Source: Elysia chlorotica
Taxonomy: Eukaryota > Mollusca > Gastropoda > Plakobranchidae
Direction: 5' to 3'
DNA: 64,000 bases
Assembly (NCBI GenBank): GCA_003991915.1
Contig: RQTK01000212.1
Coordinates: 547,425 to 611,424, forward strand
In this document: positions 1 through 12,000 of the stretch, one piece after another
Position numbering within the stretch: the stretch's first letter is position 1
Layout: each line of letters begins with the position of its first letter
Made by a program: the position numbers and the translations under genes
The notes under the pieces: model-generated
Databases searched by the model: none
Told to the model about the DNA's origin: nothing
Seen by the model: the letters and a program-made list of their open reading frames with translations, nothing else

Positions 1-3000
1 TGCTATTCAAAAGATTTGGCTAAAAGTTTTGCCCAGTGCTGTACGAATAGAACATTCAATCTTGTAGAAGCACTGCGATGTAATTTATAGTTTTAGTGAA
101 ATCTCTAAATGTTCTAATGGATAAAAGGCGATATATATATATTAGATAGATAATTTTTGGGTTGAGTTTAAAAGAAACAACATTGACAAACTGATACTTT
201 ACTAGATTCTCTGTAGAAGCAGATATGCCTTAATTTTAAAATCTTGAGTGAGCAAAAATTTTCTCATTAACAAAGCTAAAGTTTTAAAAGCTATTTAATT
301 TGAAACTTGAGCAAAATGAAATGCATCTAGTCCTTATATTATATAAATACCAATTGTAAATTGATATCCAGAGATCAAAATCTAGCAAAGTCTATATCAG
401 GCTCACACGAATTGTGTTATTTGTTCACCTCTAGATTTTCATTCCACTTTAAAAAAAAAAAAAAGGAAAACAGTTTACACAAGTAATTAATATCTTAATT
501 TGAATTGACATCCAGAATTTTTTTGTTTTGGATTTGTCTAAATTTGGCTTGCGATACTTGTGTTTTATATTGCTCTTTATGGCCTCAAGCTGTTATAACC
601 TTATTAAATCAGCATGTTTCAAAATAATTTTTCATACTGCCGTAGGTTTTTAACGTTTAACATCTTATAGTTTTATATGGGAAGTACCTTAAATTTAATG
701 CCATAAAATGATACATCGCACATGTTTTTGGTATAAATCTTGGTTTTCAGATAAGATGGGCGATGGAAACACTTCCAAATGTTGGCCTTGGACAATCAAT
801 TGAGATTTTAATTTCTACACACATAGTGACATACAATGAACACCAGATTGATCATAATTGCACTTACTTTACAACTAGTTGTCATTCCCTTTTATGGGTA
901 TTGGAACAAAAGATACAAAAAATGATTTGCTCTATCATCAAAAAGATAATTAATAAAATACTTAAAAAGTATTCATTTAGTATGTGGATCTATACCGATC
1001 CACTACAGTATAAATATATTTACGTTAAATAAAGACTTTATACAGTTTACAGTTTACTCTGCAACTGACTGGAGTGAAATTGAACTGGTTAGATCAGACT
1101 TAGAAGTCTTTATTGTCAGGCTTTTAAGTATATTATTGATTTTACATGTACAATGTATAATAAATATATATAATATATAATAATAATAATAAAAAATTTA
1201 GCGCTTTCCATTTTCATAATATTTTAAAAAATCTCAAAGCGCTTTACAGTGGATACACTAAATACGCATACATCATATCAATCAGCATGCAATTAAAAAT
1301 TAAATATTAAAAGTTAAATCTTAACCAAACAATATACATAAGAAGAAATATATATATATATATATATATATTGAAAAAAAAAAAGGAATGACCTGTCGCG
1401 ACTCTAGAAGTTCGAGCCCGCTGCTCTTGTCTGGCGACTATACAACGTTAGGCCAGGGCAAACTAGAGGTTTTGTTTTGTTTTGTTTTTTGCTTTCAATG
1501 CTTAATCAGATTAATGTATCAAATTGAATCTATGTATCAATGATTATCAATTTTGGCAGACTGCTGATGTTATAAATTTTAATTTCTTTCAAACAACTTG
1601 CCCCTCCATAGGATTCTAGCAACTTTGAGGTAAAGTGTTGTGCTACATTATCTTTCAAATAAAATAAAATATGGTGCTTCTTAGGTTTCTAGAGCATGGT
1701 ACATTTGTGGGTGTTTTACTTTGGTTTTAAATTTCGTTTGTTTTCTTTTTTTTTTTTTTGTCTGTTTGGGTGAAATAAAAAAAAACAAAAAAACTTTTAA
1801 AACCATAACTTCCTTTCTTGTGTCTAATCAAACTGCTGGACTTCTCATGTGCTGGGGAAATGTGTTGTTATCTTTGTCATCCTTGTTTGGTCACTTGATT
1901 TTATTTTTTAGTAACATATTAAGGTATTGTATTCCTGATTTTTATCTCTGCCTTTAATTAATTTGAAAGGATTCTATTTCAATTTTAAGCTATATGAATC
2001 TTTGATTTGCTTGTTTCTTCAAAAGTATTTAGTAAAAAACATTAATGTATAAATCTATTTTTTTCATGACAGGATATGTTTACAATATTCAAGAGAAAAG
2101 AAAAGTATGAATAACCCATGTATGAACAATTCAAATAAGCCAGGCCCAGGAAGTGAGGATATATTTGTGACATTTTAGACTTTCAGTAGAATTTTATCTC
2201 TTAAAACCCCTCTCTCCGCCTTTTCCCTTATAGTTTTCCTATAATGGGGTATCACTTTTGCTACTGTCACTAAATTACATTTAGCCATTTAAAACAAAAA
2301 GAGACTGGGGATGGGGCTATACTTCCATTGGTAATATCTATAATTTCCTATGTTGACTTCCAACAAGTACTTTTTGTGTGAGTTTAAGTACTGTTATTAG
2401 TTATCCAGGGGTATCGACGGTATGTTTCTATTGAGTACTACTTGTGGCTCATGACATCTTTTAGCGGGCTTCATGTCATGTGTGGTTTAGGGTACAAGGT
2501 ATATTTTTTGTGGGTGCCACTAGCGTTAGACTACTATTATAATGCCCAATGTACCACCAACCTGTTTTAAGTTTTATTTCATGCATGTGCTGTTCATTCA
2601 TATTTCAAATGCAGTTTCCTTTAAGTAATCAACTAAAATGATGTCAACATTATTTGTTTGATGCTTCACTTTGAAGTGGTGTCCTCTCAGGTAAAAGTTT
2701 GCGCAAGGATAGACGAGCCGTGTAGCATTTTTTTAAGGTGGCAGATCGAGATTTAGGTTAGGTTTTTCACACCTGGTGTGGCATGGGCAGGAGTCCGGTC
2801 GCGGTGATTGTGCTGCCTGCAGCCGCCTTCAACATGTCAACTGTCCAGTTGCTATTGGCACTGACCACGTCACTGTGCTATCTTTGAGGCAGTCTCTTAT
2901 CAGTCCATCAGGCATTTTCTAATTGCTTCGTGTTTTGTTTTTGTTCTCATACATAGATTCCTATACCTTGTTTCGTCATGACAATCTACGCGATCACAAC

Positions 3001-4063
3001 CACGGGTATCCGTTTATACTATTATAGCGAGGAATAGGTTTGCCTAGTTTTTCGTTAGGACTACCTGTAGCGTAGTTACCACCAGTTTGGTTCGGTTACG
3101 TAAAATCCTGTCGAACTAAGAACTCGTATAACATAAACAAATACAAACCCTATATAACCTTTGTACTTTTTTTTTTTTATTATTCAATGTAGGCGCAGTT
3201 TTTAGCGTGCGCTCTCTAAAAGCACACGGGAAGAATTTTTTGAATGCAGAATGAGACAAACATCGCCTGCAGATTTAAACTATGCTATGTGAGCAGCGCC
3301 AATATACCATTTGTTTGTGGCAAGGTCTTATGGCCAAATTAAATGTCGAACCCGCATTCTGACAGTTTTACCAGATAAAGCGGCTTGTATTTTGGTTCGT
3401 TTATATTTCTGGTGTTGCCGCTGAGAAACTGTTGATGTTACCCCTTGCAACGAGTTGTCCGGGCAGAAAAGATCTATAGTGGATACTGATTCATATTCGG
3501 CAAACCGCGTCTCTAATCCATGATACATTATCCTTAGGTAGTTAATAAAATCTCTCTTGGCATTGAGTAGATGGGAGGTATAATTTGGTTGTGCGGAAGC
3601 AGCACTGTCGCTAGAGGCAAGAGATAGTTCTATTGATTGCTTTCCTTAAGTACTGTACATTCCGCGTCGGTTCACTAAACCAAACAAGCCATTTGTTCAG
3701 ATTTCCTGTTAACTTTTTACTTTTTGTAATCGAAGTGTGCTAAATCAAGACCTCATGATATAGAGGCATTGCCTCTTCGATTCAAATGTTTGTTTACCCC
3801 GGCGACTCGACCCGCACTAAGAGAGTCCTTGGTTTTATTGGAGGCTGAGCACGAGGTCCATGCACGTCTCGGAGACTGAGGGAACCTTAACAGGCTTAAC
3901 TTTGCTAAATTCTCATTAAAAACTCTTGAGAGGAAACTAATCAAACACAAGTACGATCCACAAATTTGAGACGTCGCAATCCGCAGGCCAAATGATTGAA
4001 GAAAAGCGTGTGTTTTGCAGTGATCTATTTGATGTTACTTAACATAATAAATCATAAGTGTTC
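1..4063. other. AT-rich non-coding stretch, no gene recognised
   Basis: No exon of a known family was recognised on either strand. Open frames here are short and of low complexity. Homopolymer A and T tracts and TA-repeats (for example about 1,350-1,372) are common. GC content rises from about 2.7 to 4 kb, but no coding exon could be identified there. This stretch could hold the missing first exon or promoter of MFSD14. Nothing in it proves that. Confidence 0.5.
1165..1330. repeat. possible interspersed repeat with AGCGCTTT words
   Basis: A short TAA-rich run leads into a segment with AGCGCTTTCC near 1,200 and AAAGCGCTTTAC near 1,238. These are palindromic AGCGCT words about 40 bases apart. 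The look is that of an interspersed repeat. No second copy was found in this window, so the assignment is tentative. Confidence 0.25.
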
Positions 4064-4650
4064 ATCTTCAGTTAAATGAGTTATAACGTGTATTTTGATC
4101 GGCCCATCAGCTTTCTTAGCTAAGTTTCCCACCGTTCCAAATATGACCCCCCCCCTCACACACACACACACACACACACAAACGAAACAAAACACACAAA
4201 AAACGCTACGTTGTGCCTCGTTTAATAATTGTATGATGCATTTGTCGCAAATCCTGGTTTACAAAAAACTATATGCAGACCTCGATCAATCGTCCCAGAA
4301 TGGCACGAGGAAGATCAGAAGGTAGAAGCAAGCGGCGTGTGTCCGGTGGTAGTATAATCTTCAGTTAAATGAGTTATAACGTGTATTTTGATCGGCCCAT
4401 CAGCTTTCTTAGCTAAGTTTCCCACCGTTCCAAATATGACCCCCCCCCCTCACACACACACACACACACACACAAACGAAACAAAACACACAAAAAACGC
4501 TACGTTGTGCCTCGTTTAATAATTGTATGATGCATTTGTCGCAAATCCTGGTTTACAAAAAACTATATGCAGACCTCGATCAATCGTCCCAGAATGGCAC
4601 GAGGAAGATCAGAAGGTAGAAGCAAGCGGCGTATGTCCGGTGGTAGTATA
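4064..4650. repeat. 293-bp tandem duplication (two copies)
   Basis: Copy 1 covers 4,064-4,356 and copy 2 covers 4,357 to about 4,650. They are nearly identical base for base. Each carries a poly-C run followed by a (CA)n tract. Differences include one GTGT/GTAT change near the 3' end and the length of the C run. Short open frames occur on both strands (for example minus strand 4,563-4,805), but none matches a family I recognise. The near identity suggests a recent event or an assembly duplication. Confidence 0.85.
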
Positions 4651-6402
4651 TTATGTGGTCGACCAAGTTCTGGGAACCTGTCGTAGTAATGGTTAAGTTT
4701 GGCGCTCTCTCCACGAAAAACTACCAATCGTCTCGCAATAAGGATAAAACGTGTGCCGCCAACTCTCACTCTAACACCTGTGGCAGCCTCTGGAAAAGCC
4801 CCCATCTATGTTAAATGGATGCTGACCATAATCACTATTTCAACACAATGATATGATGATAAGATATTGAATCGTTTTGAAATTGATTGTTTTATTTTAT
4901 AACCACCAAGCAAGGCTGATCTTATGTCAGATGGTGGAAGACAATGATTGTTACCGATCTGCCGTGAGCTCCGCATCGATTCCCCTCATTTTAAAAACGT
5001 TTGGCCAAATCAAAAGGCGCTTAGTGTCACATGGTGCGCTTAATTCCTTTTTCATTGTACTTGAATGTTCTGTGTCTGAGGTGAAGTGAAACCGTTTTGT
5101 CGTTTTGAAATTATTTGCATGCAAGTTGTGGTGCTTTATTGAGTGTTATATCACGCACGCTTCATGACGATTATAACGACGGGCATAAACATAATGGCCA
5201 TCGAATTCAAATTGTCTCCAAGATAATTTTTCCTCTTTTCTCTCTGATGAAATATCGATTGAAACCGTGATTTGACGCACTGGTGAAGCTTATGGTCGTT
5301 AACTTTCCGTTTTATTCAATTGCGCAGTGATGTATTATTCAGAATAAGATCAACGAATTAGGTTTTTGGAATTTAACATTACACCAATATCTAACTAAGA
5401 ATAGATTCTACATACAGATTTAAGTAGAACCCCAGGCAAAGTGTTTAGAAAGAGATAGAGACCCGTCAACACAGCAAGAGACAATTAAAGAGATTGAGTT
5501 TTACCTGTTTTGAAATTTGACATGTTAAATAAAACAGAAGTCATTTAAGTACAAAACGGAATTAATTCCTTCTTATTGTTTTGTATACCTGAAGATGGTA
5601 ATTCTATCACCCACTGTAATCACTTGAGAGGCAATCCCGTTACCCATTCACCAGGTTCAGTAATCGGTTTGCTGTTTTGAGAACAATAACATGTGCAGCT
5701 GCTGTAATCTAGCGACAGAAAGCGAGAGTTAGAGAGAGAGAGAGGGGGGGGGGCGAGCTGAGAGAGACAGACAGGGACAGAGGCAGAGTGAGAGTGAGGT
5801 CATGGAGATGTATTCATGTCGTGTGTAAGTGTAAAACGTTTGACTAACCATAATGCACATGATAGTTACCAGTGAGTTGTTTCTCACACAGCGGAAATTG
5901 TTTTTTTTCCTTTGTAGTATTCCATATTATTATATTTGTAACATCATATACTTTTACATATCAGGCTGTGCCACATCGACTCTTTATACAGCTTCCTGTT
6001 TCCTTCGATAGGTTGAAAAAAGCCGAGTCCTGTCGAAGATAGTATATATTGTGTATCTAATAGTCTCAAGCAATTCCTTGACTACATTCTTGCCCTCTTG
6101 AGGCGATTTTAAGTGTTTTGTGGTTGGGAAAGGGTACCCTTATTTTATTATTTTTGTCATAAATATTTTTGTAGCTTTAGGCATCAGTTCTTTTGGGCAA
6201 GCGCCAATGTTCGTCATTATTTATTAAAAATTAATAAAAATTATTTTCATCTTTTTCATGCGTCCTTTTATTAAACATGTTGTTAAACATTTAAATTCAC
6301 GTTTGGTACATTTTGTGAACCCTATATATAATTTTATATATATCATTAAAATCGTTACATGCGCATGTTTTGGCCTTGATAACTGTTGCAAAGCAAATAA
6401 AG
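4651..6402. other. intergenic stretch, no gene recognised
   Basis: Apart from a GA-rich purine tract at about 5,725-5,800, nothing recognisable was seen. A short word (TTTACCTGTTTTGAAATTTG) near 5,502 recurs near 49,831, so part of this stretch may be interspersed repeat. Confidence 0.4.
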
Positions 6403-6580
6403 GTGGGGGGTGGTGCTAGTGGTAGAGCGTTGATCTCCTAATGGGGAGGTCACCGGTTCCAAACATTTTTGTCCGATGTCGCCCCTATTTGTTGGGTCAG
6501 TCTCAATTTAATGTGACCGCATTGTGTCAGCGTGGCAGACCGTACAATTGCCAGATGTTAGTCCAGGGGCCTTTATAACC
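6403..6580 (+). repeat. tRNA-derived SINE copy
   Basis: The head resembles a tRNA gene, with an A-box-like GTGGTAGAGCG at about 6,419 and a B-box-like CCGGTTCCAAAC at about 6,453. A body follows with TTGGGTCAGTCTCAATTTAA and GTGGCAGACCGTACAATTG. The same body motifs recur in about a dozen other copies in the window. Its 3' end runs directly into the minisatellite at 6,575-7,340. Confidence 0.75.
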
Positions 6581-7340
6581 ATGAACCCATGCACCCTGTG
6601 ATCTTGGGGATTATTGTTTGTTTCATAACCATGTACCCCATGCCCCGTGATCTTGTGGGTTAGTGTTTGTTCATAACCATGTACCCCATGCCCCATGATC
6701 TTGTGGGTTAGTGTTTGTTTCATAACCATGTACCCCGTGATCTTGGGGGTTAGTGTTTGTTTTATAACCATGTACCCCGTGATCTTGTGGGTTAGTGTTT
6801 GTTTCATAACCATGTACCCCGTGATCTTGGGGGTTAGTGTTTGTTTTATAACCATGTACCCCGTGATCTTGGGGGTTAGTTTTTGTTTCATAAGCATCTA
6901 CCCCATGCCCAGTGATCTTGGGGATTAGTTTTATTTTATAACCCATGTATCCCATGCACAGTGATCTTGGGGATTAGTTTTTGTTCATAACCATGTACCC
7001 CGTGATCTTGGGGATTAGTGTTTGTTTTATCATCATGTACCCCATGCCCAGTGATCTTGGGGGTTAGTTTTTGTTCATAACCATGAACCCATGTACCCCA
7101 GTGATCTTGGGGATTAGTGTTTGTTTTATAAGCATCTACCCCATGCCCAGTGATCTTGGAGATTATATATTGTTCATAAGCATCTACCCCATGCCTCTTG
7201 CTCTTGGTAATTAGTTTTTGTTTATAACCATCTACCCCATGCCCCGTGATCTTGCCATGTACCCCATGCCCTGTGATCTTGCCATGTACCCCATGCCCTG
7301 TGATCTTGGAGGTTAGTTTTTGTTTATAACCACATCACCC
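6575..7340. repeat. minisatellite, ~40-bp imperfect units
   Basis: About 18 imperfect units of roughly 40 bases (range about 28 to 56) share the core CCATGTACCCCGTGATCTTG followed by GGGGTTAGTGTTTGTTTCATAA. The array is translatable on both strands as a repeating peptide because some unit lengths are multiples of three. No splice or start context supports coding. Unit decay increases to the right of about 7,130. Confidence 0.85.
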
Positions 7341-9074
7341 ATGCCCAGTGGGAGAAACAAAATATGAATAGAGCTGCTTCTTGTGTTTAAAACTGTGGAA
7401 GATCCGTTTTGAGATAAGCATTTAAGCTTGAGAACACATAAACATTAACAGTTAGCAAAACCACTCTATAACTATAAGGTGCTGTGACTTCAAGCAACCA
7501 ATCATATTATTTGGTGTAAACATACATTTCTAGAGTATAATAAACGTATCCTACCCAGCACAGTTTGTTTGCAAAATGCTAAGTATGGAAAGGGTATAAT
7601 AATCTTTTTTTTTATTATTTCAATCATATATCGATGCCGCCGTGATAAGATAAGATAAATGTCATGGGTAATTTTTACCAGAGAAACGAAAAACAAATAA
7701 TAATACATTTTTTTAATTGATAAAATTAGGACTACTAATTTTTATGACTTTGTTATTGATCCGTACAGGAGAATATCGTCCTAAATGAGAAAGTTTGTAA
7801 TTTTGCTGCAATTCAAAGAATAGCGACACTCAACAAAGTTGTCTAACACAGTTGTCCGTTTTGCACACTATGATTAAGAAATATAAGCGACACGATGCGA
7901 TGGTGCTTATTTTTATCGCGACCAAGATATCACTTATCTGATTTTTTTTTAAAAGCAGAGAGCCTCGAGGGCTATTTGTGACCAGACATGTTAATAAATC
8001 AAGATTATTAAAAAAACATCTGTTGCCCCCCACGCATCACGAGGAGGTTGGAGCAGGAGAGCGCAGGGTATTCTCCTTTTTAAATTTCTTAAAGCATTGA
8101 TTTGGGAACATTATTTTAATTGGAATTCTTGTGTAAGAGCTGATTATAAGAAGGATGGTAGTCTTTTCTAATGGCAGACTTAAGCTCCTGAAAATGTTAA
8201 TACTTTGAGTTAGGAATCCTCAACTGCTCCAGATACAGCTGCTTTGGCTTTTCCTTCTTCTTACTTCCAAAGTCATCTTGTGACTAGAGACATTCCCTAT
8301 CACGTTAGGGACGCTCTATCTAGACACTTTGAATTGATGTTGACATCAGCCTTTGCAGATGCTTGCTGGTTGGTTTGGTCTGTGGCGGGGATAGCTGCAA
8401 TATCTTTGCTGCTTTGCTGTGTTTAATTATCTTTGTGTTAATTGACTTTTTAAACACAGAAATTTTGTCACCAAACTCTCAATGGCATGAGAATAACTGA
8501 AGCATTCTGCATGAACACATGCTTATATACGCACATTAGAGTCCAGGTTCATATATGAGCATCTGATTTGACAGACATGACTAATACTCCTTGGCGTCTC
8601 TCCTTAACTTACTGTACTATTACCAAGTTAATCCCCAACTATCAAGAAAGTCTAAAGACAAACTTGGATGAGACAGACAGGATTATTCCTCTTCAGCGCC
8701 TCACCATTACTTAATAAATTAATCCTCAGCCTTAGGAAAGGTGGTCTAAAGTTGTTTATTTTTTTATATTTTCTTGCTTTCTAAAACGCTTCCTCCTCCT
8801 TCCCTTTTCTGCAAACTGATTTTCATTGTGTTAAAAAACAGTCTTTATCACTAGAAATTAAACGAATCTCATATTCAAAATATAAAACAGGATGTTTAGA
8901 TTATTCTCGACAAAAAATCATTTTTGCAAATGTTGATGTTTATAAAATTTTATCATGGTACATGTATCTTTTTTTTTTTTTAAACAGTATTGCTTTGCTC
9001 TAGTTCTCTCGAAGAGATTATAGGGTGCCTAAGGTGGCATATATATAACCGCCTTTTTTCGTCTTCCATTGCAG
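7341..9074. other. non-coding stretch upstream of first recognised MFSD14 exon
   Basis: AT-rich sequence without a recognised exon. It is probably intron 1 of MFSD14 or its upstream flank. A small GC-richer patch at 8,020-8,070 has no plausible start codon plus donor matching the expected lysine-rich N-terminus of this family. Confidence 0.45.
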
Positions 9075-12000
9075 TCTGGATTGGGTCAAGCAAGTATTTA
9101 CCATGCACTCATCATCATCTTCCTGGAGTTCTTTGCCTGGGGACTGCTCACCTCTCCCATCATCAGTGTAAGTTCATGTTGATCAGTTCATCCTTCCTTT
9201 GTGAAAATAAACGTTTTATATAATTAAATACATGTACCACACATTTTTACCTTTTTTCAGTTATTTTTGAATGAAGGCATTTTTAAGGATAGATCCTGCA
9301 AAAAAAAAAAGAGAAAAAAGGCAACAAAATACAAAACCACACTTGGAAAGACTTATCATGTGCACTTTTTGAGATCATGCAGCCTTGTCCTAAGATAGTA
9401 TTAAAACATCAACAAAGCACTACATAATGTTGGCTCAAAGCTATAATTTATGTCCAGTTTATCCCATTCCTAAACTTTCATTTCAATTATTGATTTTTTC
9501 TGTTAATCGTGTAATTTTTTTGTCAGAGAAAATAAAGCTCTCTCCCAGTGTAACAACTTCTGGGTCTAAATTTTTAAAAAGATCCCATAAGCAATGGGGC
9601 CCAGAGGGTGTATCCAGTACTTTGCCTACCACATCATACCGAGTGTATGGGTTAGTCATCTCCTTTCCCGTCAGACTCTCCCCTAGTTTGACACAACCTC
9701 CTGAGTAGAGGCCACAGGCTTTACTGTTGGACTATTTAGTACACCGCATGTTATTCTGTTAATTAATGAATAGCGGCGTAGAATAAGATGTAAACAAACT
9801 TGAACCTTAAAAAGAGACTGAAACTGGTGCTAATTTGTAACCGTTTCTATTTACACCTGAGACCTGGCCTGGATAAGACACAGAATCTGCAATGCATGAA
9901 GAGACTGGTGAAGTTTTTAATGTTATGAGCCCAATGCCCTCATTAGAGTAGCGCGGATGTCTGGACAATTGAAACTCTAATCCAACAGTCACGACTTTGT
10001 CTTCAATTCCAGGTGTTGAATGAGACATTCCCCAAGCATACATTTTTGTTCAATGGGCTGATCCAAGGGGTAAAGGTGAGTTAACGTTGAAATAGCTTGG
10101 AACACAGTGATAGGCAGTGAACATTTGTCTTTCTTGAAGGAGTGCAAGGAGTATAACTTTTAATCCATGAAATTTTTATGGAAGACATGTCTATTTGAAA
10201 GGAAAAAAAGCTATATGACAAGCTTTTAATTTTTGTCCACAGAATGTAAATAATAAGCCAATGGACTAAAGATATTTCACTGAAATGCTAAACAAGCATT
10301 TGGCTACATATGCCAGCAGGTCTACTAAGTACTTAATTCTAGCGTGATACTGATAGTATTTTTCAAGCAGCTGTTCTAGTTAAACCTCTCGGTTGGGTAT
10401 GAACTTTTTTTAGTGAACTTATAATGAAGCACCTTGTCATTGGAACAAAGAGACAACTGTAATGGATATATTGTGTAATTAAGAAATGATTTAGTTTATT
10501 TACTGCATGGGTAGCTAAGTGGATTGCACTGTTGAGAATTGGGAAAGGGGGGGGGGGGGGTCCATGGTTTGAATCTCTGTTGCTGCCCATATTTCTCCAT
10601 ATAGATATTTAAAAAAACATAGCTGATATTCAAAACTATTTAAAGATTACTTGATTCATTTATCTGAAACAAAGCTATGCTTTTGCCACAAGATTATTAT
10701 GACTAAAATAACTCTTCATACCTTTAATAATAGCTCACAGTGAATTAGCAAAGCCTCAATTATTGGGTGCCCTGGCTGACAACTCAACAATTGTCCTAGC
10801 AACAGCTGTGTGTAATAATTGGTTTGTCAACGGCTTGAAAGAGACACTTGTGAAGATCAGAACGAGTGTAGAGTCTTTTCATAAGTTTGTCATACAAGCT
10901 TTTACATGCTAACTAAAAATGTGAAGCAACCAGGATGAATCAGGAACAACTTGGAATTCGGACCTATTGAGTTATTTGTAGCATCTTAAGAAGAATCAAA
11001 TGTATTTTAAGAGGTTGGCAAATTTATAGCGCTAATATTTCTAGAACCACAGATAAGAATTCGGATTAATTGAGCTATTTTTATAACTCTAATAATTCGG
11101 ACCATTGAGTTATTTGTAGCATCTTAAGAAGAATCAAATGTATTTTAAGAGGTTGGCAAATTTATAGCGCTAATATTTCTAGAACCACAGATAAGAATTC
11201 GGATTAATTGAGCTATTTTTATAACTCTAATATTTCTAGAACCACAGATAATCCAATTTTGTTTAAAATGAACAAAGTCAATATGTAGTAGTTTTTTTAT
11301 GATTAGAGGGCCCTAGCTCATAACTTACAACAGCGATTTTTGCCTGGTTCACCCTGGTTTCCTCACTAATACTAATACGGTTATTACCGACATCAATCTT
11401 TCATCCTTTTCAGGGAATTCTGTCCTTTCTGAGCGCGCCGCTGATTGGAGCTCTGTCTGACGTGTGGGGCCGCAAGCCCTTCCTGCTGCTGACAGTCGGG
11501 TTCACGTGCGCCCCGATCCCCCTCATGAGGCTGAGCCCCTGGTCAGTGCTGCTTTCACTGTTAGAGACCTGGCACTGAGCCAGCAGAATGGCATCCCTTT
11601 TTTTTCTCTGTAGTTTTGAGATAATGTACAAAATTGTTTGATTTCTGACTATCACATCTGGTCGGCTAAATCTACGAGCAAAACTCGGGGACGCCACATT
11701 ACCGGCGTGTCAGCAATCCACCACTCTATCAGCGGCTCGCAGTCGAGCACTGACATTCGATCCACAAAGTGCCAACAGTTGATCATGGGATTGCAAACAT
11801 TGACAGCAAGTTTCCACAAATATTGTTGGAAAATTATTTTCAGCTCATCGGGAATCACCGCTATAATTGAAAGTCTCCTTTGTAATTGTAATGGGGAATG
11901 TTCTATGGATTCTCTAATCTCTGTACTTCCTTGTACTCTATCCCAGGTGGTATTTTGCCATCCTGTCTATCTCCGGAGTGTTCTCAGTGACGTTCAGTGT

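Noticed and set aside
763..1032. 89-codon frame containing VGLGQSIE, resembling the start of the MFSD14 TM1 exon
   Set aside because: The similarity is limited to GLGQ. The rest is unlike the family and no donor in the right phase follows.
6508..6955. Repeat-protein frames (TPKITGYM and NPQDHGVHGY units)
   Set aside because: They are translations of the minisatellite in several frames and both strands, with indels between units and no splice context.
9590..9740. Possible further SINE on the minus strand in the first visible MFSD14 intron
   Set aside because: Some head-like sequence is present, but none of the shared body motifs, so it was not called.
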